NCBI GenBank assembly: GCA_033763435.1
Contig: JANRKN010000155.1
Span: 1 to 23,101 of the forward strand
Length of the DNA: 23,101 nucleotides
DNA from: JANRKN01 sp033763435
GTDB taxonomy: Bacteria; Planctomycetota; Phycisphaerae; Phycisphaerales; UBA1924
Direction of reading: 5' to 3'
In this document: positions 1 to 5,940 of the stretch, piece by piece
Layout: each line of letters begins with the position of its first letter
Numbering within the stretch: position 1 is the first letter of the stretch
The notes under the pieces: model-generated
What the model was told of the DNA's origin: nothing
Database searches by the model: none
The model's input: the letters and a program-made list of their open reading frames with translations, nothing else
Made by a program: the position numbers and the translations under genes

Positions 1-882
1 CGCGGCGCCCTCAAGCGTCAGGTACTGCGACAGCACGTCGGCGGGCAGCGCCCGCGCAAGCTGCTGGAAGATTCCCAGTTCCATCCCCGCGATGCCGCAG
101 ACGTAGATCAGCGTGCGCTCCGACGCGAGCATGGGGCGGAACAGGTCCGCCTGCGAGGTCAGGCGCTGCTGGACGTACATGGGCTTCTCGCCGCTCTCCT
201 GGGGCTGGCGCGAGAGCGTGGGCAGATACCTGAAGTTCGCGTGCGTCCGCGCGAGGTCGGTGAAGGTTTCGTGATAGAGCAGGTCGCCCTGATAGGGCGA
301 GCCCATGACGAGGGTGATGCTCGAGGCGGCGTGCGCGTCGAGCAGGTCGAAGATCATGCCGCGGAAGGGCGCGATGCCCGTGCCCGTCGCGAAGAAGACG
401 TAATCGTGCTTGGAAGGATCGGCGGGCAGGACGAAGCGCTTGCCGCTGGGCCCGGTGAGGCGGACGGGGTCGCCGGGCCTCAGGTCGCAGAGGTAGTTGG
501 AGCAGACGCCCAGAAAGAGCTTGCCCGTGTCGTGGTGTTCATCGATGGTGCGCTTGACGGTGGTGGCAACGACGTTGCCGTTGCCGTCTTCGCCGCGCGT
601 GGGCGAGGAGAGCGAGTAGAGGCGGACCTTGTGCGGGGCGCCCTTGGCGTCGGTGCCCTCGGCGAGCACGCCGAAGGACTGCCCGGGGACGAACGACCCC
701 GCCAGAGGCGTGCCGGTGACGTCAATCTCGATATGTCGGACAAAGCCCGCGGACTTGGAGCGCGCGCCGCCGACGGTGCAGCGCTCGCTGGAGCGGACGC
801 GCCCGACCACCGGCGCCGCGGGCGAGGCCAGGTGCATCTTGACGTCACGAAGGGTCGGCTCGCCGGGGAGAGTTTCGGGCAT
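1..882 (-). CDS. Ferredoxin--NADP(+) reductase, plant type (C-terminus cut by window edge)
   Basis: FAD-dependent enzyme that moves electrons between ferredoxin or flavodoxin and NADP(H) in the cytoplasm. The visible 294 residues contain the FNR landmarks in order: the flavin-binding RLYSLSS (about residues 86-92), GVCSNYL followed by LRPGDPV, the NADP-binding segment FFATGTGIAPFRGM (about 164-177), a YQGDLLYHETF segment, and YVCGIAGM near 258. The order and spacing fit plant-type FNR rather than the short bacterial Fpr type, although other FNR-like reductases share much of this pattern. The ATG at 882-880 was chosen because the product then begins MPETLPGEPTL just before the conserved barrel; no Shine-Dalgarno is obvious. 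The last residues, including the C-terminal aromatic expected in this family, lie outside the window. It sits 78 bp after the large lipoprotein gene on the same strand. The family call is secure; the exact redox partner is unknown. Confidence 0.88.
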   Translation of the reverse strand, partial: MPETLPGEPTLRDVKMHLASPAAPVVGRVRSSERCTVGGARSKSAGFVRHIEIDVTGTPLAGSFVPGQSFGVLAEGTDAKGAPHKVRLYSLSSPTRGEDGNGNVVATTVKRTIDEHHDTGKLFLGVCSNYLCDLRPGDPVRLTGPSGKRFVLPADPSKHDYVFFATGTGIAPFRGMIFDLLDAHAASSITLVMGSPYQGDLLYHETFTDLARTHANFRYLPTLSRQPQESGEKPMYVQQRLTSQADLFRPMLASERTLIYVCGIAGMELGIFQQLARALPADVLSQYLTLEGAA

Positions 883-960
883 GGGTGTGGAGAAGGAAGC
901 AGCAAAGCAGAAAACAGCCAAGCAACAGATCAGCGACGCGGGGGAAGCACGGCGGGCGGT

Positions 961-3051
961 TTACTTGCCCATGTCGCCGCCGCCGCCGCCACCACCGCCC
1001 ATCATGCCCTGCATCGCGGCCTGCACCTTCTGCATGAACTGGCCGATCGCGGCCTCGCTGGAGGTGATCGCGCCGGTGTCGATGCCGTCGGCGATCTCGG
1101 TCATCGCGCCCGACATGGCGCCGAGCATGGGCTTCATCTGCTCGAGCGCACCCGGGGGCAGCGGCGGCGCGGTGAACTCGATCTTCCACGCGCCATCGAC
1201 CTTCACGAGGTTCTGAGGCTCGGGCGCGCCGGGGATCGTGAGCGTCGCGCGGCCTTCGCCCGCGGGCGTGACCTTCAGCTGCTCGGGCGTGACGTTCGCC
1301 AGCGCCTCGGCGCTGACACCGCCCAACCCGCCCATGCCGCCGGCCTGCATCATCGCGCCCATGCCCGGCGCCTTCGCGAGCGCGTCGCTGAAGGTCGTGC
1401 CGAACTTGTTCTTGTGCGCCTGATCGAGCTTGGCCCGTGCGCCCGTCATCGGGCCCATCACCTGCAGGAGCTGGCGGGCGGTGTCGTCGGCCGGGTGCAT
1501 CAGCGCCATCAGCCCGGGCCCGTCGCTCTCCTTCATGGCCGCGAGCACGTCCGCGGCGAACTGCATCAGCACGATCGGCGACTCGGCCGCGCCGCTCGGC
1601 GCACCTTCGCCGGGCGCAGCCCCGCCCTGATCGTTCGGCGCGGCGTTCTCGCTCGCCGCCGAGCCCGACAGGTCCTTGACCTCTCCCCGCGCGAACTTCG
1701 CGATCGTCTCGAGCTGCGCCGTGACGCTGTCGAGCCGGTCCTTGAGCTCGCCGCGGATCGCCGGTCCCGAGACGCCCCCGAACGCCGACTGCGCCGCGTT
1801 GTACGCCGAACCCGCCGCGTCGAGGCTGGTCTTCAGGTCCGCGCGTGCGGCCTGGGCGGCGCTGGCGTACGCATCGGCCTGCGGGAGCTTGGGCTCGGCC
1901 TTGGCGAGATACTCGAGCAGGTCGGCCGTCGCGAGCTGCGCCTGCGCGATCGTGAAGTGCACGTCGCCCAGCGCCTGATGCGAGACGCCCGAAGCCACGC
2001 GGCCCGTCGCGCCGCCGTCGGCTTGACCGGTCTTCGCCGCGGTCGCCGACTCCTGGAACGCCTTCACCGCCGCCGACGAGGCCGAGGCGAACGAGCCAGT
2101 CCGCGCCGCGATCAGTTCCTGCACGGCCTTGTCGAGCTCGGCCGCGGACTCGGTCGCCTTCGCGCGGTTCTGCGCCTCTTCTTGCTTGGTCTTGGCGGCG
2201 CGGGCGAGCAGCTCGGCCTCGAGGCGCTCGAGCTCGGCCTTCTGATTCGTGTACTGCTCAACGAGCAGGTTCTGCTCCGCGACCTGGCGCTCGAGCTGAT
2301 CGGCAAGGATGCGGACCTGCTCGCCTTCCTTGCGAAGCGCATCGGCCTCGCGGCGCAGCGGGCGCGCGTTCTCGATCATCGGCGCCGACTGCGACGCCGG
2401 GAGCTTGGCCGCTTCCTGCTGAATCTTCGCGTGCTGGGCTTCCTTCGCCGCCGCCTCGTCAAGCCGCGCCTTCACGCGGCCCGCGGCGTCGGCCTGCTTG
2501 GTGGCAAGGTCCTGCGCCTTGGACTTCTGGGCCGTGGCGTTCTTCTCGGCCTGCGCGCGTGTGGCGCGGATCTCTTCCAGCAGCTTCGAGGGGTCGAACT
2601 TGCCCGCCACGTCGGCCCGGCTGCTCGCGCTCGTCCAGTCCAGCAGCATGCCGCGGATCAGCGCCGAGCGCGTCAGCAGCCCACGCTGCTCTTCAAGCAA
2701 CGTCTCGGCCGGGTTCACCGCCAGGCCCAGCTTCGCGCCCGACAAGAGCACCTGCGCGCTCGCGGCATCGGCCTTGGAGGCGCCCGCGGGAAGGTTCTGC
2801 AGCGTGCCCGCGGCCGACTTCATCAGCGTGTCGCGCTCAGCGCTGTCGCGGACACTCGGGCCGCCGCCCGAGACGCCGTGGATGTCTTTGGACGCCGAGC
2901 GGATCGCCTTGGTCGCGTCGGTCTGCTGGTCGCACCCGGTCAGCACCGAGCCAGTCAGCACCGAGCCGGCCAGCAGCGCGAGCACGCACGCCGCCTTGGA
3001 GGAAGAAGCCATGAGCAGAGTCCGGGGGGTGCGGGGGCGAATGAGGGCCAT
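961..3051 (-). CDS. Large coiled-coil lipoprotein, function unknown
   Basis: Predicted 696-residue envelope lipoprotein that I do not recognise. The N-terminus has a basic stretch, a hydrophobic core and a lipobox VLTG|C with the acylated Cys at residue 40. The middle (roughly 150-320) is rich in Ala, Glu, Lys, Arg and Gln with heptad-like spacing and is probably a long helical coiled coil. A linker rich in Ala, Gly, Pro and Ser follows at about 470-500. The C-terminal part includes 'LVKVDGAWKIEF', which resembles the strand pattern of small NTF2/DUF-type domains that often end such lipoproteins; this is inference. The very end is Met/Gly-rich with a run of eight glycines. ATG 3051 is preceded by AGGAG at 6 nt, whereas the internal ATG at 3012 has no such site, so the longer form is preferred. 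A stalk-like or scaffold role at the membrane would fit, but nothing shows an enzymatic function. Confidence 0.8.
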   Translation of the reverse strand: MALIRPRTPRTLLMASSSKAACVLALLAGSVLTGSVLTGCDQQTDATKAIRSASKDIHGVSGGGPSVRDSAERDTLMKSAAGTLQNLPAGASKADAASAQVLLSGAKLGLAVNPAETLLEEQRGLLTRSALIRGMLLDWTSASSRADVAGKFDPSKLLEEIRATRAQAEKNATAQKSKAQDLATKQADAAGRVKARLDEAAAKEAQHAKIQQEAAKLPASQSAPMIENARPLRREADALRKEGEQVRILADQLERQVAEQNLLVEQYTNQKAELERLEAELLARAAKTKQEEAQNRAKATESAAELDKAVQELIAARTGSFASASSAAVKAFQESATAAKTGQADGGATGRVASGVSHQALGDVHFTIAQAQLATADLLEYLAKAEPKLPQADAYASAAQAARADLKTSLDAAGSAYNAAQSAFGGVSGPAIRGELKDRLDSVTAQLETIAKFARGEVKDLSGSAASENAAPNDQGGAAPGEGAPSGAAESPIVLMQFAADVLAAMKESDGPGLMALMHPADDTARQLLQVMGPMTGARAKLDQAHKNKFGTTFSDALAKAPGMGAMMQAGGMGGLGGVSAEALANVTPEQLKVTPAGEGRATLTIPGAPEPQNLVKVDGAWKIEFTAPPLPPGALEQMKPMLGAMSGAMTEIADGIDTGAITSSEAAIGQFMQKVQAAMQGMMGGGGGGGGDMGK
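971..1003. repeat. GCC/ACC triplet run encoding polyglycine
   Basis: A simple triplet repeat near the 3' end of the large lipoprotein gene encodes eight consecutive Gly residues after MMG. It is a likely slippage site; changes by whole triplets would only alter tail length. Confidence 0.7.
2938..2967. repeat. Tandem 15-bp duplication in the lipoprotein signal sequence
   Basis: Two adjacent near-identical copies of GTCAGCACCGAGCC(A/G), read on the plus strand, encode the doubled peptide SVLTG-SVLTG immediately before the lipid-attachment Cys. Boundaries are approximate. Confidence 0.7.
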
Positions 3052-3057
3052 CGATCA

Positions 3058-3062
3058 CTCCT
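3058..3062 (-). promoter_or_regulatory. Shine-Dalgarno site of the large lipoprotein
   Basis: On the minus strand this reads AGGAG, 6 nt before ATG 3051. It decides between two in-frame starts: the later ATG at 3012 is preceded by a C/G-rich stretch without an SD-like core. Confidence 0.65.
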
Positions 3063-3208
3063 GAGGCCGGGCGAGCGTCGTGGTCCCGGGCGCGCGGCGC
3101 GACCGGAACCTCGGGGCCGAGAGTTTAGCCGCAAACGCCCGCCCCGGGGTCGCCGACGCCCTTTGGCAGGACCCCCTCGGGCCAGCCTTGGTGACCGAAG
3201 CCTCAGGC

Positions 3209-3679
3209 TCAGCCGGGGACCTTGATGTACCTCATGCCGACGCTGGCGCTGCCCCAGATCTCGACCTTGGACTGGGCGTCGGTCGCGGCAGGGTTGTCAA
3301 AAAGCGCGGCCTCGCGGGGGGCGAAGACGTGTGAAGCGCGCTGGCCGGGCTCGAGCACCACGATCGGCCTGGCCACGCCGTCGAGCTCAGCGAGCAGGGC
3401 GACGGGAACGGTCCCGGTGTTGGTCACGTACGCGGTGTAACCCTTGGGCTGGCCGCCGGCGAAGATGAAGCGCTTGCCCGCGGGCACCGTGAGGTTGGAC
3501 GTCAGGTCGGGCCCGCCCCAGGGACGATCAGGCTCAGCGGCCGGGGTGGGGGCTTCGGCGGTCGGCGACGGAGCTGGGCCGGCGCTGTCGTTCTTGGAAC
3601 GGCAGGCCCCGGCGCACAGCACGAAGCCCACGCAACAGGCCGCGCCGAAGATCCGCCACACACGTGAGGGTGAGTGCAT
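3209..3679 (-). CDS. Small putative lipoprotein with a beta-rich domain
   Basis: 156 residues, unrecognised. The N-terminus (MHSPSRVWRIFGAACCVGFV...) is a lipoprotein-type signal ending at AGA|C, Cys 26. This is a less canonical lipobox than the neighbour's, so attachment is likely but not certain. A Pro/Ala/Thr linker (about 30-55) leads to a domain of short hydrophobic strands, with motifs such as VPAGKRFIF, YVTNTGTVPVALLAEL and EPGQRASHVF, which looks like a small Ig-like or cupredoxin-like beta sandwich. No His/Cys/Met copper set is visible. It lies on the same strand as the secreted gene upstream (87-bp gap) and the large lipoprotein downstream (157-bp gap). Co-transcription is possible but not shown. 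ATG 3679 has only a weak purine stretch before it. Confidence 0.72.
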   Translation of the reverse strand: MHSPSRVWRIFGAACCVGFVLCAGACRSKNDSAGPAPSPTAEAPTPAAEPDRPWGGPDLTSNLTVPAGKRFIFAGGQPKGYTAYVTNTGTVPVALLAELDGVARPIVVLEPGQRASHVFAPREAALFDNPAATDAQSKVEIWGSASVGMRYIKVPG

Positions 3680-3766
3680 GGATCCGCTTCGCCGCGGGCG
3701 TTGCGTCGGATTCGAGGGTTCGTGATGCCCGCCCGTTCGGCGAGCGCAGCCGAGCCGGGTGCGCGT

Positions 3767-4348
3767 TCAGCGTCGACGGCGAGTCGCGACCAGCGCGCCC
3801 AGGCCGCCCAGCAGCGCCACCGACGGCGCGGGCGCGACGATCAGATCGATCTGCACCCACGAGCCCGCCTCGAACTGGTACGGGCCCGTGTACAGCCGGA
3901 CCGTGTCGGCGTTGAAGATCACCGCCTGCGCTCCGAACGCGGGATAGTTCAGGGGCGCGTCGTCCTCGGCGAAGATCGTGCCGCCCCAGGTCACCGTCAC
4001 GCCGGCGATGAACAGTCCCGGCTCGTTGAAGTCCAAGTCGCGGAACTCGACGTACGTCGGCAGGTTGCCCGTATCGAACCAGGGGCTGAACCACGTGATG
4101 AGGTTCTCCATGTGGATCGACGTGGGTCCGATGTTGAACTTGCGCCACTCACCGCCCGCGAACGGGTGCGAATCGATGTACTCGTACCCCGGATCAGACA
4201 CGACGGCAAAGTCAACGGTCACGATCTCACCGGAGGACTGCGCGTACTGAACGCGCTGGATCGTGTCGCCCACGAGCGACGCGGAGCCAAACGCCGAACC
4301 CGCGAGCGCCAGACCGGCGCCCGCCGCGAGCATCGTCGAAACCTTCAT
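3767..4348 (-). CDS. Secreted protein with PEP-CTERM-type sorting tail
   Basis: 193-residue exported protein. It starts with a signal peptide (MKVSTMLAAGAGLALAGSAFG) and ends with the tripartite tail expected of exosortase substrates: a Pro-containing motif (APAPS), a short hydrophobic helix (VALLGGLGALVA) and the basic end TRRRR. The body is rich in Trp, Tyr, Phe and Asp with alternating hydrophobic residues (for example TWGGTIFAEDD, AVIFNADTVRLY), suggesting an all-beta fold; I recognise no enzymatic motif. In the PEP-CTERM family the tail holds the protein in the inner membrane until an exosortase processes it. No exosortase is in this window. ATG 4348 was chosen over an upstream in-frame extension because it begins the signal peptide and has GGGAGAG 5 nt before it. 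The gene is first on its strand after a 234-bp divergent region. Confidence 0.82.
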   Translation of the reverse strand: MKVSTMLAAGAGLALAGSAFGSASLVGDTIQRVQYAQSSGEIVTVDFAVVSDPGYEYIDSHPFAGGEWRKFNIGPTSIHMENLITWFSPWFDTGNLPTYVEFRDLDFNEPGLFIAGVTVTWGGTIFAEDDAPLNYPAFGAQAVIFNADTVRLYTGPYQFEAGSWVQIDLIVAPAPSVALLGGLGALVATRRRR

Positions 4349-4353
4349 GATGT

Positions 4354-4360
4354 CTCTCCC
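4354..4360 (-). promoter_or_regulatory. Shine-Dalgarno site (GGGAGAG) of the PEP-CTERM-type gene
   Basis: Read on the minus strand, a purine-rich GGGAGAG lies 5 nt before ATG 4348 and supports that start over the longer in-frame possibility. Confidence 0.65.
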
Positions 4361-4571
4361 TCTCTCGACTCGATGGACGTGCCACGGAGACACGCCGTCG
4401 GCAGGAAAGGTGCGCAAGGTCCGATTCGGTGCCAGGAGTTTTCCTGAGTGGGCCGAGAATAAGGCTCTCGCCTTGGGACCTTTGGGGGAGTCCAATGCCT
4501 CGCGCGTCCGCGAGGGGGCCGGTCGATCTCCTCGCGGACCGACCCAAAGCCAACCGCCTCCGAGCCCGACC

Positions 4572-4577
4572 TATCCT
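4572..4577 (+). promoter_or_regulatory. Candidate -10 box (TATCCT) for a leaderless transcript
   Basis: TATCCT ends 5 nt before ATG 4583, and no Shine-Dalgarno is present. A -10 box in this position would start transcription at or very near the start codon. The same arrangement occurs before purC and ribB in this window. No clear -35 is seen. Confidence 0.4.
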
Positions 4578-4582
4578 CACGC

Positions 4583-5044
4583 ATGATCACGCCCAGCCCC
4601 ACGACGAAGATCGACCCCAAGCTGGCCCGCGGCACGCTGGGCTCAGCGCACGAAGCCACGGCCACCAAGCCCGCGTACCTCGTCCTGGACCTGCCCAACA
4701 CCTCGTACCAGCTCCACCTTCAGCCCGTCGGGGGCCTCGCGTCGGTGCAGGGCGTCGAGCCCGGCAAGCGGCTGATCGGCACGATCGTCGCGCGCGCCCG
4801 GCGCGTGGACGTCCCGGGCACGGGCGGGCGCTATGTCGAGCCCGTCGCGGGCCGGCCCAGGCGCGTGCAGGGCCGCGTGATCGCGGTCGAGCAGGGGCGC
4901 CTGGTCGTTGACGCGGGCGTGCCGATTCACTGCGAGCTCACCGACGCGCGCCAGAAGCCCGAGCAGTTCCCGCTGGGCGTCATCGTCAGCTTCGACGTGC
5001 TCGACGGCGCGACCTTCGCGCGAGAGTCAGGCGCGCGAGAGTGA
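4583..5044 (+). CDS. Conserved-looking hypothetical protein, small beta-barrel type
   Basis: 153 residues, unrecognised and cytoplasmic by appearance (no signal or membrane segment). A flexible start rich in Thr, Ala and Lys is followed by short beta-strand patterns: AYLVLDLPNTSYQLHL, GKRLIGTIVARARRV, RRVQGRVIAVEQGRLVV, then FPLGVIVSFDVLDGATF. The phrase 'G-I-V-A-R-A-R-R-V...R-V-Q-G-R-V-I-A' with alternating small and hydrophobic residues resembles an OB-fold or SH3-like barrel that might bind nucleic acid or protein, but this is only inference. Codon use and GC match the neighbours, the frame is uninterrupted, and overlapping frames give low-complexity Arg/Ala products, so I take it as a real gene. 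It converges tail to tail with phoU with only 27 bp between the stop codons. Confidence 0.7.
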   Translation: MITPSPTTKIDPKLARGTLGSAHEATATKPAYLVLDLPNTSYQLHLQPVGGLASVQGVEPGKRLIGTIVARARRVDVPGTGGRYVEPVAGRPRRVQGRVIAVEQGRLVVDAGVPIHCELTDARQKPEQFPLGVIVSFDVLDGATFARESGARE

Positions 5045-5075
5045 GGCACCCGGGCCTCCGGCTCCCTGGGCTCAC
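5041..5075. terminator. Possible shared hairpin between convergent genes
   Basis: An imperfect inverted repeat (GTGAG at 5041-5045, CTCAC at 5071-5075, with CCCGGG/CCCTGGG inside) places the stop codon of each convergent gene in one arm. There is no T-tract on either side, so if it terminates transcription it is not a classical intrinsic terminator. Confidence 0.3.
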
Positions 5076-5839
5076 GTCCCCGTTTTCCAGCGTTTCTTGT
5101 CCTCGTGGCGGATGATCGATCCGGTCACGAGGTACACCACTTCCTCGGCGACATCGGTCATCAGGTCGCCGATGCGTTCCAGCTCGCGCCCCGCGCGCGA
5201 CACCAGCAGCCCGACGGGCACGGGCATCGTGCGCGCATCGACCATCGCCGCCGTTTCCGTGAACAGGCGCTTGTCGAGCGTGTCGATCACGCGGTCGGAG
5301 GCGACGAGCGCCTTGGCCCCCTCGGCGTCCTCATCGAGCACGGCGCGGAGCAGCTCATGGCACATCGCGGGCACGCGCTGGCCCATCTCGACTAGCGCCG
5401 TCGGCCAGGGCGGGACGGTGACCGCGCGGTCGTCGGGCAGGGGCTGGTCGGCGGGGAGGCCCGACATGTGCCGACGGATCTTCTGCCCGATCTTCGCGAG
5501 GCTCGTCGCGTGGTCGCCCACGCGCTCGACCGAGGCGTTGGTCTTGAGGATGAACGTCACGACGCGGAAGTCGTGCGCATAGGGGTTGTGCAGCGCGAGG
5601 ATCCGCAGGCACTCGCTCTCGATCTGCACTTCCTCGACGTCGATTCGGTCGTCGCGCCCGCGGACGTTGTGGGCTGCCTCGCCGTCGAGCCGGAAGAGCG
5701 CGTCCACCGCCGACTCGAGCATCCCGATCGCATAGGTCGCCTCGCGGATCAGCCGACGCTTGAGGTCCAGGATCTGCCGATCGGTTTGAGTGCGGGCACC
5801 TTCGGAGGATGGGTCTGAAGATTCGGGGATGAAGGGCAT
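5072..5839 (-). CDS. phoU: Phosphate transport/signalling regulator PhoU
   Basis: 255-residue PhoU-family protein. In the known family it is a cytoplasmic regulator that restrains the PhoR/PhoB response and the Pst phosphate transporter. It shows two tandem three-helix PhoU domains, each with the metal-binding E/DxxxD-type motif: TNASVERVGDHATSLAK near 100-115 and GRELERIGDLMTDVAEE near 215-232. Length is slightly above the usual 220-240 because of a polar N-terminal extension (MPFIPESSDPSSEGARTQ). No pst or pho two-component genes are adjacent, so here it stands alone. ATG 5839 has no strong Shine-Dalgarno. The 101-bp gap to the end of mfd is on the same strand, so read-through from the mfd operon is possible. 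Confidence 0.93.
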   Translation of the reverse strand: MPFIPESSDPSSEGARTQTDRQILDLKRRLIREATYAIGMLESAVDALFRLDGEAAHNVRGRDDRIDVEEVQIESECLRILALHNPYAHDFRVVTFILKTNASVERVGDHATSLAKIGQKIRRHMSGLPADQPLPDDRAVTVPPWPTALVEMGQRVPAMCHELLRAVLDEDAEGAKALVASDRVIDTLDKRLFTETAAMVDARTMPVPVGLLVSRAGRELERIGDLMTDVAEEVVYLVTGSIIRHEDKKRWKTGT

Positions 5840-5940
5840 CGTGCCGCGTCCGTCGGGTCCGGCCGGGGCCCCGGGCAGTCGTCTCGCCCGAACCTCCCCG
5901 GCCTAACTTGCGAGTCTACACACTCTTCCGCGCACGTGCC

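Larger units (their letters stand above)
4349..4582. other. Divergent intergenic region
   Basis: Separates the minus-strand PEP-CTERM-type gene from the plus-strand hypothetical gene and should hold both promoters. It contains imperfect inverted repeats, for example TCCGCGAGG against CCTCGCGGA near 4507-4538. Apart from the TATCCT box listed separately I see no convincing sigma70-type pair. Confidence 0.4.

Noticed and set aside
3120..3140. TAAACT as a -10 box for the large lipoprotein on the minus strand
   Set aside because: No matching -35 at usable spacing; in a high-GC background a 4/6 match is weak evidence.
241..3225. Very long plus-strand open frame (994 codons) across the FNR and lipoprotein genes
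   Set aside because: The product is Arg/Gly/Leu low-complexity with no domain, and it crosses two well-supported minus-strand genes. It is a high-GC antisense shadow.
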